Below are positions 18,577 to 27,549 of a DNA stretch of 64,000 bases, in pieces (within the stretch, counting starts at the first letter, position 1; every line of letters starts with the position of its first letter). Below the pieces are notes generated by a model, which was not told the origin of the DNA, did no database searches, and saw nothing but the letters and a program-made list of their open reading frames with translations. This DNA comes from Noviherbaspirillum autotrophicum (lineage in GTDB: Bacteria > Pseudomonadota > Gammaproteobacteria > Burkholderiales > Burkholderiaceae_D). The stretch spans positions 834,716 to 898,715 of the forward strand of contig NZ_JWJG01000028.1 of the NCBI RefSeq assembly GCF_000818395.1, given 5' to 3'. The translations under genes were made by a program, and so were the position numbers.

Positions 18577-19866
18577 CTAGCGCTTGGTGCGGAACAGTTG
18601 CGGCAACAAGGCCGCGAGGCGCGCGCGTTCATCGCCTTGCGCATTGTGCAGGGCTTGTTGCGGACCGTGCAGGAACTTGGCGGTAAGGCCTTTCGACAGG
18701 GCGTCCAGCACGACGTCGATGTCTTCGCCTTTGGCGAGCAGTTTCTTTGCGCGTTCCAGTTCGGCCATGCGGATGGCCTCGCTGGTTTCGCGCAAGTCCT
18801 GGATCACCGGCACCACGGCGCGGCTGTCGATCCAGTGCATGAAGGATTGCACGCGTGTTTCGATGATCGCTTCGGCTTGCGCGACTGCCGCCTGGCGGTT
18901 TTCCAGGCCGGTCTGCACCGCCGCGCCCAAGTCGTCAACGGTGTACAAGAAGACGTCGTCAAGCCGGCCGACTTCCGATTCGATATCGCGCGGTACGGCG
19001 ATGTCGACCATGAACATGGGCTTGTGGCGGCGCGCCTTGATGGCACGCTCGACCATGCCCAGGCCGATAATCGGCAGAGAAGATGCCGTGCAGGAGACCA
19101 CGATGTCGTATTTCGCCAGCTGGTCCGGCAGCTCCGCCAGCCGGATTGCCTGGCCGTTGAAGCGATGGGCCAGCGCCTCGCCGCGCTCGAGCGTGCGGTT
19201 GGCGATGGTCAGTGTCTTCGGATTTTGCGCCGCGAAGTGGGTGGCGCACAGCTCGATCATTTCGCCCGCGCCGATGAACAGCACGTTCTGCTGCGAGATC
19301 TTGTCGAAAATGCGTTGCGACAGTCGCACGGCTGCCGCCGCCATCGACACGCTGTGCGCGCCGATTTCGGTCGTGGTGCGCACCTCTTTCGCGACGGCGA
19401 AGGTGCGCTGGAACATCTGGTGCAGATAAGTGCCCAGCCCGCCGGCGGCTTCCGCGTGACGCACCGCATCCTTCATCTGGCCGAGGATCTGTGGCTCGCC
19501 CAGCACCATGGAATCGAGGCCGGACGCGACGCGGAATGCGTGGCGCACCGCGTTTTCCTGCGGCAGCGTGTACAAATAAGGGCGCAGTTCTGCGTACGGC
19601 AGACTGTGATATTGCGCGAGGAAGTGCGCAGTGGAGTCGATTGCCGCCTCGACGCCGCCGGGAATATGGTTGGCGGCATACAATTCGGTGCGGTTGCAGG
19701 TCGATAGAATCGCAGCTTCATCGCTGGAGGCGCTGGAGGCGCCGCGGCTGAACCAGGCACGGGCCGACGCCACCGCTTGACCAATCTGGTCTGCGGGGAA
19801 GGCCACCTTTTCGCGCAGCGAAACAGGCGCAGTGGTGTGGTTGAGGCCAACGGCTAGGAGCTGCAT
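18577..19866 (-). CDS. hemA: Glutamyl-tRNA reductase
   Basis: 429 residues. It reduces glutamyl-tRNA to glutamate-1-semialdehyde, the first committed step of C5 haem synthesis. The catalytic Cys is in [12 protein letters not shown]. The NADPH-binding region is [18 protein letters not shown], and the C-terminal dimerisation helices end at FRTKR. It heads the hemA-prfA group on the minus strand. Confidence 0.97.
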   Translation of the reverse strand: MQLLAVGLNHTTAPVSLREKVAFPADQIGQAVASARAWFSRGASSASSDEAAILSTCNRTELYAANHIPGGVEAAIDSTAHFLAQYHSLPYAELRPYLYTLPQENAVRHAFRVASGLDSMVLGEPQILGQMKDAVRHAEAAGGLGTYLHQMFQRTFAVAKEVRTTTEIGAHSVSMAAAAVRLSQRIFDKISQQNVLFIGAGEMIELCATHFAAQNPKTLTIANRTLERGEALAHRFNGQAIRLAELPDQLAKYDIVVSCTASSLPIIGLGMVERAIKARRHKPMFMVDIAVPRDIESEVGRLDDVFLYTVDDLGAAVQTGLENRQAAVAQAEAIIETRVQSFMHWIDSRAVVPVIQDLRETSEAIRMAELERAKKLLAKGEDIDVVLDALSKGLTAKFLHGPQQALHNAQGDERARLAALLPQLFRTKR

Positions 19867-20012
19867 TCGGATATCGATTTATTCCCGGATTTCAGCGCAA
19901 TATTATACGCTTGTTGCTGAAAGGCATAAGCAGGGTGTTGCCATTGCCAAAACAGCATGACACGCATTTCCGCCTGCGTGCGAATGCTTCGAGTGTGTTC
20001 CGCGCAACAGGT

Positions 20013-20699
20013 TCACCTGGCCAATTGTTCCAGCCGATATCCGAAGCTGTAGACGGGGGCCAGCCGGAAGCCGTTTTCCGGACGCAAACCCAGCTTGTTG
20101 CGGATGCGGGATACATGCGTGTCCATGGTGCGTGATGGTACGTCGGCTTCGCGTGACCAGACGTTTTCCTGAATATAGGCGCGCGACAGCGGGCGTCCCA
20201 GATTGCGGAAAAACAGCAGTGCAAGTGCGAATTCTTTCTGCGTCACATCGAGCGGTACGTCGTTGAGCGCCAGGCGGCATGTGTTTGCATCGAATGCGAA
20301 GTTGCCGAAACGGACAGTCACATCAGCTTGCCGCTGCGGGTAGGCGCGCTTGAGCAATGTCTGCACGCGCATGACCAGTTCGCCGCGGCGCAGCGGCTTT
20401 ACCTGATAATCGGTGGCGCCGGCGGCCAGCGCGGCGAGCAGACCGTCTTCATCGGCTCGCCCGACGAGCAGCAAGATCGGCAGGGCGGGGCGGCTGCCGT
20501 GTATTGCACGTACCACATCCGGCGTCGAGGAAGGATGCGCTTGCCAGTCGATGATCAGCAGATCTGCGTCCTCAGGCAGCACCGGGGCGAGCCCTTTCAC
20601 GCCGCTGGCATGCAACGTACAGGCATGCCCTCCCGACGCCAGTGCCTGGTGTACCAGTTCTGCTTGCTCGGGGGTATTGTCAATGACAGCAATTCTCAT
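20013..20699 (-). CDS. OmpR/PhoB-type response regulator
   Basis: 228 residues: receiver domain with putative phospho-acceptor Asp in LLIIDWQ and the conserved Lys in YQVKPLRR, then a winged-helix domain (LDVTQKEFALALLFFRNLGRPLSRAYI, TMDTHVSRIRNKLGL, GFRLAPVYSFGYRLE). The usual pair of acidic residues at the start of the receiver is reduced to Asp-Asn (VIDNT), which may alter metal binding. No kinase gene is adjacent. The ATG at 20699 is chosen from homology; it is not near hemA's promoter. Confidence 0.88.
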   Translation of the reverse strand: MRIAVIDNTPEQAELVHQALASGGHACTLHASGVKGLAPVLPEDADLLIIDWQAHPSSTPDVVRAIHGSRPALPILLLVGRADEDGLLAALAAGATDYQVKPLRRGELVMRVQTLLKRAYPQRQADVTVRFGNFAFDANTCRLALNDVPLDVTQKEFALALLFFRNLGRPLSRAYIQENVWSREADVPSRTMDTHVSRIRNKLGLRPENGFRLAPVYSFGYRLEQLAR

Positions 20700-20798
20700 G
20701 GTGCATTTCAATCCATAGGCGTGGCCGATTTTCGGCATATTATCGCCGCGCCGGCGCTACAATCGGTATTGTCTGAACAGTCACACTGCCTGGTGGCC

Positions 20799-21335
20799 AT
20801 GAACATGAATCCGTTTAGTGCGTTTGGCAAGCGACCCCGAGATGACTGGACGTTGGTGCCGTCGACCGAGAAGGACATCGAGGCCGTGCGCACGAAGTGC
20901 CGGCGTCTCGTAACGCGGCGCGCAGCCGTGTCGGCCGGAGTGTCCGTGGTGCCGATTCCAGGGCTCGATCTCGCGACCGACCTCGGCCTGCTGGTTAACC
21001 TGATCGAGGAAATCAACGTCGAATTTGGACTCACGCCGGAGCAGATCGGGCGCCTGCAGCCGAAAAGCAGGGTGCTCGTGTACGAAGTTGTCGCCGGCAT
21101 GGGGAGCGTACTGGTCGGAAAGTTGGTCACGCGCGAACTGGTCACGCACTTGCTCAAGCGCGCCGGCATGAAGGCGATGTTGAAGTACACCGCGAAGATC
21201 GTCCCGGTCGCCGGGCAGATCGCATCGGCCACGCTCGGTTTTGCCGCATTCCGTGTGATCGGCTATCAGCATGTGGATGCCTGCGTCAAGGTGGCGCGGG
21301 AACTGATGACGCTTGGCGTCAAGCAGTCTCATTGA
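20799..21335 (+). CDS. Uncharacterised protein, DUF697-like
   Basis: 178 residues. After a polar N-terminus (about 1-40) there are three hydrophobic stretches: AAVSAGVSVVPIPGLDLATDLGLLVNLI, VLVYEVVAGMGSVLVGKLV and IVPVAGQIASATLGFAAFRVIGY. The pattern with PIPGLD and a GQ(I/A)A segment resembles DUF697/YcjF-type proteins, but this is impression rather than proof. Likely membrane-associated. The open frame continues upstream (to 20328), opposite the response regulator, which I regard as spurious. Confidence 0.65.
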   Translation: MNMNPFSAFGKRPRDDWTLVPSTEKDIEAVRTKCRRLVTRRAAVSAGVSVVPIPGLDLATDLGLLVNLIEEINVEFGLTPEQIGRLQPKSRVLVYEVVAGMGSVLVGKLVTRELVTHLLKRAGMKAMLKYTAKIVPVAGQIASATLGFAAFRVIGYQHVDACVKVARELMTLGVKQSH

Positions 21336-21375
21336 ACGGGCGAGAACGCTGGCCGGATGGCGGCCCGTTGCAGTG

Positions 21376-22182
21376 TCAGTTGAATTCCCGGTTGTCGCTT
21401 GCGTATGACGGGCAGCCGTCCTTTCCCCATTTGCCGTTGCAGGCTTGCCACTTGCACTGTTCGCGCCGGAAGAAGTTGCCCATTTCCTGGCATTGCGCAT
21501 AGCGGTCCGGTGCGCCGGTTGACTGGCTTAGTGCCACGCTGTTTTGCGCGAGGAGCGGCTGCTCTTCAAGCGACTTCTTCTGGGACTTTGCGAGAGTGGT
21601 CGCCGGTTTTTTCTTTGCGCCGTCCGCCATCAGTTGCCGCGTATGCACCTGAGCTAGCTTCTTGTCCATCGCCGGCTTGCTCGCCGTAGTGTCGGCGTGA
21701 TTCGAGTGTTTGGCGGCGATCTTCGTTTTGCGTGGTGGCGCATTTTTTTCGACTGCGGCGCTGCTCGCGCCGGACTCCGGCATGGCGGCAAGCAATGGGA
21801 CAGCTGCCGCAGCCTGCCCCACTTGCACGGCATGCCGATTGGACTTGAGCGCGCCGAGCGAGAGAACGACAACCGCAGTCAGGCAAATGCTGATGAGAAC
21901 GGCCTTGGCGGCGCTGGGGAGGCCATGTTTCGTCGCCTGAGCCGTTTTTGTCGCGCTGGGTCGCGCGATGAGTGTCAAGGCGCTTGACTGGCCACTGTCC
22001 TGCTCGGCCGAGTTTTCCTGCCTGCCGGCGACGACTGCGGGCAGGTGGCAAGCAACTGCGTCGTGCGCATCGCTGGCCTGCGCCTCCGGCGCATGTTCCT
22101 CGTGATGCGGCTGCGCCGCATTCCGGGAATGCTCCGACGGATGCCGTCGCTCCTGTTTCCTTGCTCTTTTGGATTGCGCCAT
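21376..22182 (-). CDS. Uncharacterised single-pass protein with Cys-rich C-terminus
   Basis: 268 residues. A very polar His/Arg/Glu-rich N-terminal half (about 1-95) precedes one transmembrane segment (AVLISICLTAVVVLSLGAL), a long Ala/Lys linker and a conserved-looking C-terminal module with four Cys (YAQCQEM, REQCKWQACNGKWGKDGCPSY). Orientation with the C-terminus in the periplasm is likely. GGAAG lies just before the ATG at 22182. I do not recognise the family. Confidence 0.6.
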   Translation of the reverse strand: MAQSKRARKQERRHPSEHSRNAAQPHHEEHAPEAQASDAHDAVACHLPAVVAGRQENSAEQDSGQSSALTLIARPSATKTAQATKHGLPSAAKAVLISICLTAVVVLSLGALKSNRHAVQVGQAAAAVPLLAAMPESGASSAAVEKNAPPRKTKIAAKHSNHADTTASKPAMDKKLAQVHTRQLMADGAKKKPATTLAKSQKKSLEEQPLLAQNSVALSQSTGAPDRYAQCQEMGNFFRREQCKWQACNGKWGKDGCPSYASDNREFN

Positions 22183-22316
22183 GATGCTTCCTTGACAGTG
22201 CACTTGCCTATAACAAGGCTATGACGTGACGCAAGGCAACTTAGTTCCACGCAGGAAATAATGCAGGCCAGAAGTGGGATGGCTGCGGCGCAAGGAAGGA
22301 GTGATTCGAAAAGAAA

Positions 22317-22342
22317 AAGGGCCTAGCCGAAGCTAAGCCCTT
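22317..22342 (-). terminator. Rho-independent terminator of tRNA-Phe
   Basis: On the minus strand an eleven-pair stem (with one T-G wobble) closed by a TTCG tetraloop is followed by five T residues; it starts five bases past the tRNA 3' end. Confidence 0.88.
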
Positions 22343-22347
22343 AATTC

Positions 22348-22423
22348 TGGTGGCCTGGGGCGGAATCGAACCACCGACACAAGGATTTTCAATCCTCTGC
22401 TCTACCAACTGAGCTACCGGGCC
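22348..22423 (-). tRNA. tRNA-Phe (anticodon GAA)
   Basis: 76 bases with encoded CCA. The anticodon loop reads TTGAAAA, giving GAA. T-arm GGTGGTTCGATTCCGCC. The acceptor stem pairs GGCCCGG with CCAGGCC, leaving a C5-A68 mismatch. Confidence 0.96.
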
Positions 22424-22493
22424 AAGACGCGCAAGTATAGCAAGCCTGTTGAAATATGCAAGTCCTGCATGCAATCAAATAAACCATAACCGC

Positions 22494-22499
22494 TATAAT
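22494..22499 (+). promoter_or_regulatory. Putative -10 element for the UbiH-type gene
   Basis: A perfect TATAAT lies 40 bases before the start codon at 22539. No good -35 is visible 17 bases upstream. Confidence 0.4.
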
Positions 22500-22538
22500 G
22501 GCCTGAACCGTCCGCTTTCCCCACAGGGTTTCCGCTTT

Positions 22539-23726
22539 ATGCAATTTCAAAGCAATATTTGCGTTATTGGCAATGGCGCCGTCGGCAAGGCCGCCGCGCT
22601 GGCTTTTGCTCAGGCAGGACTGAGCGTTACCTTGCTCAGCCCCGCCGCTGCACCGTCTGATGCGCAGGCATCATGGGACGTGCGTGTCTATGCACTCAAC
22701 CACACCGCGCACGATTTGCTCACGTCGCTCAGGGTCTGGGATGCGCTCGATGCCGCCCGGGTGGCACCGGTCGATGCCATGGACATCAAGGGTGACGGCG
22801 CACAAGCCGGGCAGCTGGGATTCGATGCCTACGGCGCGCGTACCGGGGCGTTGGCGTGGATCGTGGAAGACCGGAACTTGAATGCCGCCATGGACGCGGC
22901 GCTCAAGTTCGCGCCCAACATGCGCGTGGTCGCCGGTCGCGCGGTGGGCCTTGAGGCCGATGCGCAGATGGCCAGGGTCCGGCTCGACAACGGCGATGTG
23001 ATCGAAGCATCGCTTGTCGTGGGCGCCGATGGCGCGCAGTCTTGGGTGCGTGGCCAGTGCGATATCGGCATCGATTACCGCTCCTACGGGCAGCGCGGCG
23101 TCGTCAGCAATTTCGAATGCGACAAGCCGCATCACGGCGTCGCTTATCAATGGTTCACGTCTTCCGATGGCATCATTGCGCTGCTGCCATTGCCAGGGCA
23201 GCGGGTTTCCCTGGTCTGGTCGGCGCCGGAGCCGCTGGCCGACACGCTGCTGCGCGAGCCGCTCGCGCATTTGGCGCAGCGTCTGTCGGATTTGCCGGGG
23301 CATCAGCTGGGCCAGCTGCGCCCGCTGCAGCCGGAGCTGGTCAAGGCTTTTCCGCTGACGCTGCTGCGCACGCATTCGCTGATCGCGCCGCGCGTGGCGC
23401 TGGTGGGCGATGCCGCCCATGTGGTGCATCCGCTGGCCGGGCATGGGATGAACCTCGGTTTTGGCGACGTGGCGGGATTGGTCAAGGCCGTGACCGAGCG
23501 CGAGGCGCATCGCGATTGCGGTGACGAACGGGTGCTGGGGCGTTATGCGCGTGCGCGCAAGGAAGACATCCTGCTGATGCAATTGGCAACGGACGGCCTG
23601 GAGCGCTTGTTCTCCATCGATTTCGAGCCATTGCGCGTTGCGCGTAATATAGGCTTGAACTTGGTAAATAAATTACCGGTCATAAAGCGGCACTTGATTT
23701 CCCAGGCACTGGGACGCCGGCTATAA
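22539..23726 (+). CDS. UbiH/UbiF/COQ6-family FAD-dependent hydroxylase
   Basis: 395 residues. N-terminal FAD-binding Rossmann motif VIGNGAVGKAAALAFAQAG, and the second FAD motif VGDAAHVVHPLAGHGMNLGFGDV near residue 290 typical of ubiquinone-ring hydroxylases. It probably hydroxylates a ubiquinone intermediate; the exact position (C5, C6 or C1) cannot be told by eye. The start at 22539 (MQFQSNICVIGNG) follows homology. dsbC is 14 bases downstream and may be co-transcribed. Confidence 0.88.
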   Translation: MQFQSNICVIGNGAVGKAAALAFAQAGLSVTLLSPAAAPSDAQASWDVRVYALNHTAHDLLTSLRVWDALDAARVAPVDAMDIKGDGAQAGQLGFDAYGARTGALAWIVEDRNLNAAMDAALKFAPNMRVVAGRAVGLEADAQMARVRLDNGDVIEASLVVGADGAQSWVRGQCDIGIDYRSYGQRGVVSNFECDKPHHGVAYQWFTSSDGIIALLPLPGQRVSLVWSAPEPLADTLLREPLAHLAQRLSDLPGHQLGQLRPLQPELVKAFPLTLLRTHSLIAPRVALVGDAAHVVHPLAGHGMNLGFGDVAGLVKAVTEREAHRDCGDERVLGRYARARKEDILLMQLATDGLERLFSIDFEPLRVARNIGLNLVNKLPVIKRHLISQALGRRL

Positions 23727-23740
23727 CACTCCAGGAAAGA

Positions 23741-24472
23741 ATGACAGACATGAATAAACCGATCAGATTTTTGGCATCCGCGCTGCTGGCGATGGTTGCG
23801 GCAACAGCCCTGGCCGACACGGCACAGGACGCGGCGATCAAGAAAGCGATCGAGCCGCGCCTGGGCGAGGACGTCAAGATTGATTCCATTACCAAGACCC
23901 CGTATGCCGGCTTGTATGAGCTGCGCATCGGCGGCGACATCCTGTACACCGACGCCAAGGGCGAGTACCTGTTCGTCGGCCGCGTGATCGATACCAGGAC
24001 CATGGCCGACCAGACCAAGGCCCGCCTTGACGAAATCAACAAGATCAAGTTTTCCGACCTGCCGCTCGACTCGGCCATCAAGACCGTGAAAGGCAATGGC
24101 AAGCGCGTCATTGCGGTATTCGAAGATCCCAACTGTGGCTATTGCAAGCGTTTCCGCCATACGCTTGCCGATATGGACAACGTGACGGTCTACACTTTCA
24201 TGTACAACATCCTGTCCCCGGATTCGGCAGTCAAGTCGCGCGATATCTGGTGTTCGTCCGACCGGTCGAAGGCGTGGGATGAATGGATGTTGAAAGGCAA
24301 GGCATCCGCCAGCGCGCCAGCCAATTGCACCGCGCCCAACGACAAGATTCTGGCACTCGGCCAGAAATTGAAGGTGACTGGCACGCCGACCATTTTCTTT
24401 ACGGACGGCACGCGCATCCCTGGCGCAATCGATGCCAAGGCGCTCGAAGCGAAGTTCGCATCGGTCAAGTAA
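23741..24472 (+). CDS. dsbC: Thiol:disulfide interchange protein DsbC
   Basis: 243 residues. A signal peptide (ending TALADTA) exports it to the periplasm. The N-terminal dimerisation domain (about 25-85) is followed by a thioredoxin fold with active site CGYC (FEDPNCGYCKRF) and cis-Pro loop GTPTIFF. Another Cys pair (WCSSD, NCTAP) gives the structural disulfide. It isomerises wrong disulfides. A second Met (23750) is an alternative start. dsbB is encoded 6 kb away, in the same window. Confidence 0.93.
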   Translation: MTDMNKPIRFLASALLAMVAATALADTAQDAAIKKAIEPRLGEDVKIDSITKTPYAGLYELRIGGDILYTDAKGEYLFVGRVIDTRTMADQTKARLDEINKIKFSDLPLDSAIKTVKGNGKRVIAVFEDPNCGYCKRFRHTLADMDNVTVYTFMYNILSPDSAVKSRDIWCSSDRSKAWDEWMLKGKASASAPANCTAPNDKILALGQKLKVTGTPTIFFTDGTRIPGAIDAKALEAKFASVK

Positions 24473-24493
24473 GCCGTTCCTTTCACGCATGCA

Positions 24494-24528
24494 ATGACGC
24501 GCCCTCTGCAAAGGCGGCGCGTCATTTT
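24494..24528 (+). terminator. Rho-independent terminator after dsbC
   Basis: A perfect ten-base stem (ATGACGCGCC / GGCGCGTCAT) with a twelve-base loop and four T residues, 21 bases after the dsbC stop. Confidence 0.85.
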
Positions 24529-24558
24529 CATATCAAGACGTCATGTTTCGCCGCGAAC

Positions 24559-24564
24559 TATAAT
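24559..24564 (+). promoter_or_regulatory. Putative -10 element of the acuI-type gene, just before the group II intron
   Basis: A perfect TATAAT lies downstream of the dsbC terminator and 10 bases before the intron. Upstream, AAGACG (24535-24540, spacing 18) is at best a weak -35. If used, transcription would start at about 24570-24572, within the last bases before the intron 5' end. Confidence 0.4.
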
Positions 24565-24574
24565 CGAAGCTCCT
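24563..24574 (+). other. Intron-binding sites IBS2 and IBS1 (group II intron target)
   Basis: IBS2 ATCGAA (24563-24568) pairs perfectly with EBS2 TTCGAT at 25168-25173 in the intron. IBS1 GCTCCT (24569-24574) pairs with EBS1 AGGAGT at 25322-25327 (one G-U). EBS1 sits in a nine-base loop closed by a seven-pair stem (TATTCCC / GGGAATA), as expected for domain I. Confidence 0.75.
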
Positions 24575-25736
24575 GTGCGACATCGTGTCGCGCTCAATCG
24601 GGTGACATCGAGTCACCCGGAGAGGACGCCTGCTCCCCTCTCTAAAAACTAGGCCTTTCGAGAGTGACTAACTCCTTGAATTTTAAGGGGATAGTCACTG
24701 GCTGGCCAAGCTTGTCCTGTACTGCCAGCCAAAGAAGGTATGACCTTCATGGGTCCAAGTGAAGGTTGTGCATCCCGTAAGGTGGCAGCAATGCCACCGG
24801 GATGATAGGGGTGTCCGCTTGGGATTTGGTTTCAAAAAGGGCGGAAAATGTAGCGCAAAGGCGACTGGGCGTTTTTCTCATACCTGAGGAAAATCAACCT
24901 TTCGTCAGATTCCATCTTACCGGATGGGAAGACGCTTTCGCCGTGAACCCGCACGGCAAAGTACTCTTGGATCTTACCTGCAATTGAGCGCAAAGCTCTG
25001 CCATACCTTGTCGTGTCCGAGTTATCTCGAAGTTGGGATATCAGGTGCCACGACCAAATGTACGACCATTCGTAGCCTACCCAAGCATGCGTCGCTGGTA
25101 ACAGCGGGGTGTGAAGCCTTGGGGACAATGTACTCACGCGAAAGCGTTATCGATTTCATGTGAATGATTCGATAGACACTGCCAGCAGCAAGGTGGTCGA
25201 GAGGCTAGGCTAATGCCGCATGGGTAACGTAACGTGAACTGATGTGTGAACCCTCGTAACGATTGACAGGCCCAAGCTGCTGCCGGCCTGAACCAAAAGG
25301 TGTGTGGTTGGTTATTCCCGTAGGAGTTGGGAATACGTCGTCATTAAACCACCGGGGGAAAGTCAGACCCTAAACGGTTAGTCGCGTCGCAGTTGGGCGC
25401 GTCGGTATAGCAGGGAACGTGGTAAGCCCGATAGTTCGCCCCACCTCGCCAGTCGATGGCGAGAGGGCAAGCAACCCGCAAGGGAAGCTGTCGATCTAGC
25501 GGGTAGAGGATGATGGAAAAAGCAAATGCCGGTCTGTAATGGCCCGGATAGGGATTTGCAGGTTTGTCCTGACCTGAAAGGGTGCCCACTTCCATCTGGT
25601 GTAACAGTCGTAAGCAGCTGCATCGACTCAGTACTTTGAAGTAGCAGTCCTTAGTTCAACCGCCCCGAAGGGACGCTGTTTCTCCCTTCGGGGGGAGCAT
25701 GCGTCCTCGGCGGGCATCAACTATCCGAGGTTCAGC

Positions 25737-27440
25737 ATGAGAGTAACTGATCGAAGTGAGGTCGGTTCTGCGTCCTCGCGCGCTCCGGAAGACTGGATGT
25801 CCATCAACTGGCGCCTAGTCCAAAAGAACGTGAGAGTCTTGCAGCACCGTCTAGCGAAGGCGACACAGGAAGGCAACTGGCGCCGGGTGAAAGCCCTGCA
25901 ACGGATGCTGACCCGCTCGTTTAGCGCGAAAGCACTGGCTGTCAAACGAGTGACCGAGAATCAAGGCAAACGGACGGCGGGAGTCGACCGCGAGCTGTGG
26001 GACACACCGCAGCAGAAGTTCGCTGCGATTGCCCGGTTGAAGAAGCATCGGTACCGTCCCCTGCCATTACGGAGGGTGCGGATTCCAAAATCGAATGGCA
26101 AGGAACGCCCTTTGGGCATTCCGACCATGCGTGACAGAGCCATGCAAGCGCTGCATCTGCTGGCACTCGATCCGGTACTGGAATCGGTGAGCGATCCGAA
26201 CTCGTACGGGTTCAGGAAAAACCGCTGCACTGCCGATGCGATGGCCCAGATATTCGTGAAGATGTCCCGGAAAGTTTCGGCAGTATGGGTATTGGATGCG
26301 GATATCGAAGGTTTTTTCGACAATCTGAACCATCAATGGCTGGTCCACCATGTATGCATGGACAAATCGATCCTCCGGAAATGGCTGAAGTCCGGTGTGG
26401 TAGACCGGGGGCAGTTGGTAGCTACCACGGCAGGAACGCCTCAAGGCGGGATCGCAAGTCCCGCTCTGGCGAATTGGGCGCTGAATGGCTTGGAAACGGG
26501 ACTCATCAAGCATCTTGATGCAAAGTGGGGGCCGACCAATGCCAAGAAACTGAAAGTGGGTGTGATACGGTATGCAGATGATTTCGTTGTAACCGGCGCT
26601 TCACAAGAGCTGCTGGAAACCGAGATCAGGTCATGGGTAGATGCTTTTCTCGCCGAGCGGGGATTACGTCTATCGGCTGCCAAGACGCGGATCGTGCACA
26701 TTGACCAAGGCTTCGATTTTCTGGGGTGGCATTTCCGGAAGTATTCGGAGAAGCTGCTGATCAAACCGAGTCAGAAAAACGTGCGAACGTTTTATGATAA
26801 GGTCAAGAAAGTCATCGGTGACCATTTGATGGTAAAGCAGGAGGATCTGATTCGCCTGCTGAACCCGATGCTACGGGGTTGGGCGCACTATCACAGCCCG
26901 GTAGTTGCCAAGGAGACGTTCTCGCGCTTGGAGTGGCTGATTCAATGGCGACTCTGGCGCTGGGCGAAACGCAGGCATCCAAAGAAGAGTGCTGACTGGA
27001 TTCGCAGGAAATATTGGCAGCCAGTTGGGGATCGGAAATGGGTGTTTGCAGCGACCGTGAAAATAGCGGATGGCAGTAAAAGCACGGTGGAGTTGTACTC
27101 GCTATCGAGCACACCCATCGAGCGACACAGGAAGGTCAAAGGGGATTACCACCCTTACGATCAGCAATGGGAAATGTACGGTGAAACTCTCCGGCAGGAA
27201 CGTATGCTTAACAAGATGCGCTACCGGACGGAATGGGCAAAACTGTACGTCGACCAACGCGGCTTGTGTGCCTTATGTGGGCACGAGATGGACATGGACA
27301 CAGGTTGGCATGACCACCATATTGAATATCGTATGGAGGGCGGCTCCGATGCTCTTGGAAATCGCGTACTTCTGCATCCGACTTGTCACGTGCGGGTCCA
27401 CAACCTTGATTTGAAAGTTGTTAAACCGGCTTTTGTATAA
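25737..27440 (+). CDS. ltrA: Group II intron-encoded protein (reverse transcriptase, maturase, HNH endonuclease)
   Basis: 567 residues. Reverse transcriptase blocks are in order: LPLRRVRIPKSNGKERPLGIPT, VLDADIEGFFDNLNH, GTPQGGIASPALANWALNG, and the catalytic YADD at residues 279-282. A maturase (X) region follows (LLNPMLRGWAHYHSPV), then a C-terminal HNH nuclease with Zn-type cysteines (CALCGHEMDM, HDHHIEY, HPTCHVRVH). It should help the intron splice and retro-home. All motifs are present with no frameshift. It is on the same strand as the ribozyme. Confidence 0.95.
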   Translation: MRVTDRSEVGSASSRAPEDWMSINWRLVQKNVRVLQHRLAKATQEGNWRRVKALQRMLTRSFSAKALAVKRVTENQGKRTAGVDRELWDTPQQKFAAIARLKKHRYRPLPLRRVRIPKSNGKERPLGIPTMRDRAMQALHLLALDPVLESVSDPNSYGFRKNRCTADAMAQIFVKMSRKVSAVWVLDADIEGFFDNLNHQWLVHHVCMDKSILRKWLKSGVVDRGQLVATTAGTPQGGIASPALANWALNGLETGLIKHLDAKWGPTNAKKLKVGVIRYADDFVVTGASQELLETEIRSWVDAFLAERGLRLSAAKTRIVHIDQGFDFLGWHFRKYSEKLLIKPSQKNVRTFYDKVKKVIGDHLMVKQEDLIRLLNPMLRGWAHYHSPVVAKETFSRLEWLIQWRLWRWAKRRHPKKSADWIRRKYWQPVGDRKWVFAATVKIADGSKSTVELYSLSSTPIERHRKVKGDYHPYDQQWEMYGETLRQERMLNKMRYRTEWAKLYVDQRGLCALCGHEMDMDTGWHDHHIEYRMEGGSDALGNRVLLHPTCHVRVHNLDLKVVKPAFV

Positions 27441-27457
27441 GAGCTTTTGTTATGCCT

Positions 27458-27491
27458 GAGCCGTGTGCGGTGAAAGTCGCACGCACGGTTC
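27458..27491 (+). ncRNA. Group II intron domain V
   Basis: The 34-base catalytic hairpin with its typical GAAA-type apical loop (TGAAAGT) and bulge, immediately upstream of domain VI and the 3' splice site. Confidence 0.9.
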
Positions 27492-27549
27492 TAAGGGGGG
27501 AGGGGTTCCGGTAACGGGCCCTTCCTACCCAACTTTCTGGAGGTCTTCC

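Larger units (their letters stand above)
24575..27533 (+). mobile_element. Group II intron with reverse-transcriptase ORF
   Basis: 2959 bases from a 5' GTGCGAC to a 3' end CTACCCAAC, both in the classic consensus. Domain V is a 34-base hairpin at 27458-27491 (GAGCCGTGTGCGG ... CGCACGCACGGTTC), followed by a domain VI stem-loop (27492-27530). The intron-encoded protein occupies 25737-27440, in domain IV. Domain I is long: the ORF starts about 1160 bases in. Exon-binding sites EBS1 and EBS2 match the left flank exactly, so the boundaries are firm. It lies between a -10-like sequence and the ribosome site of the acuI-type gene. It appears full-length and potentially active; GC and codon use of the ORF are lower than neighbouring genes, consistent with mobility. 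Confidence 0.93.

Noticed and set aside
24494..24575. Class C group II intron inserted behind a terminator
   Set aside because: The intron starts 46 bases past the T-tract, and both EBS1 and EBS2 pairings are present; class C introns sit directly behind terminators and use a short IBS1.
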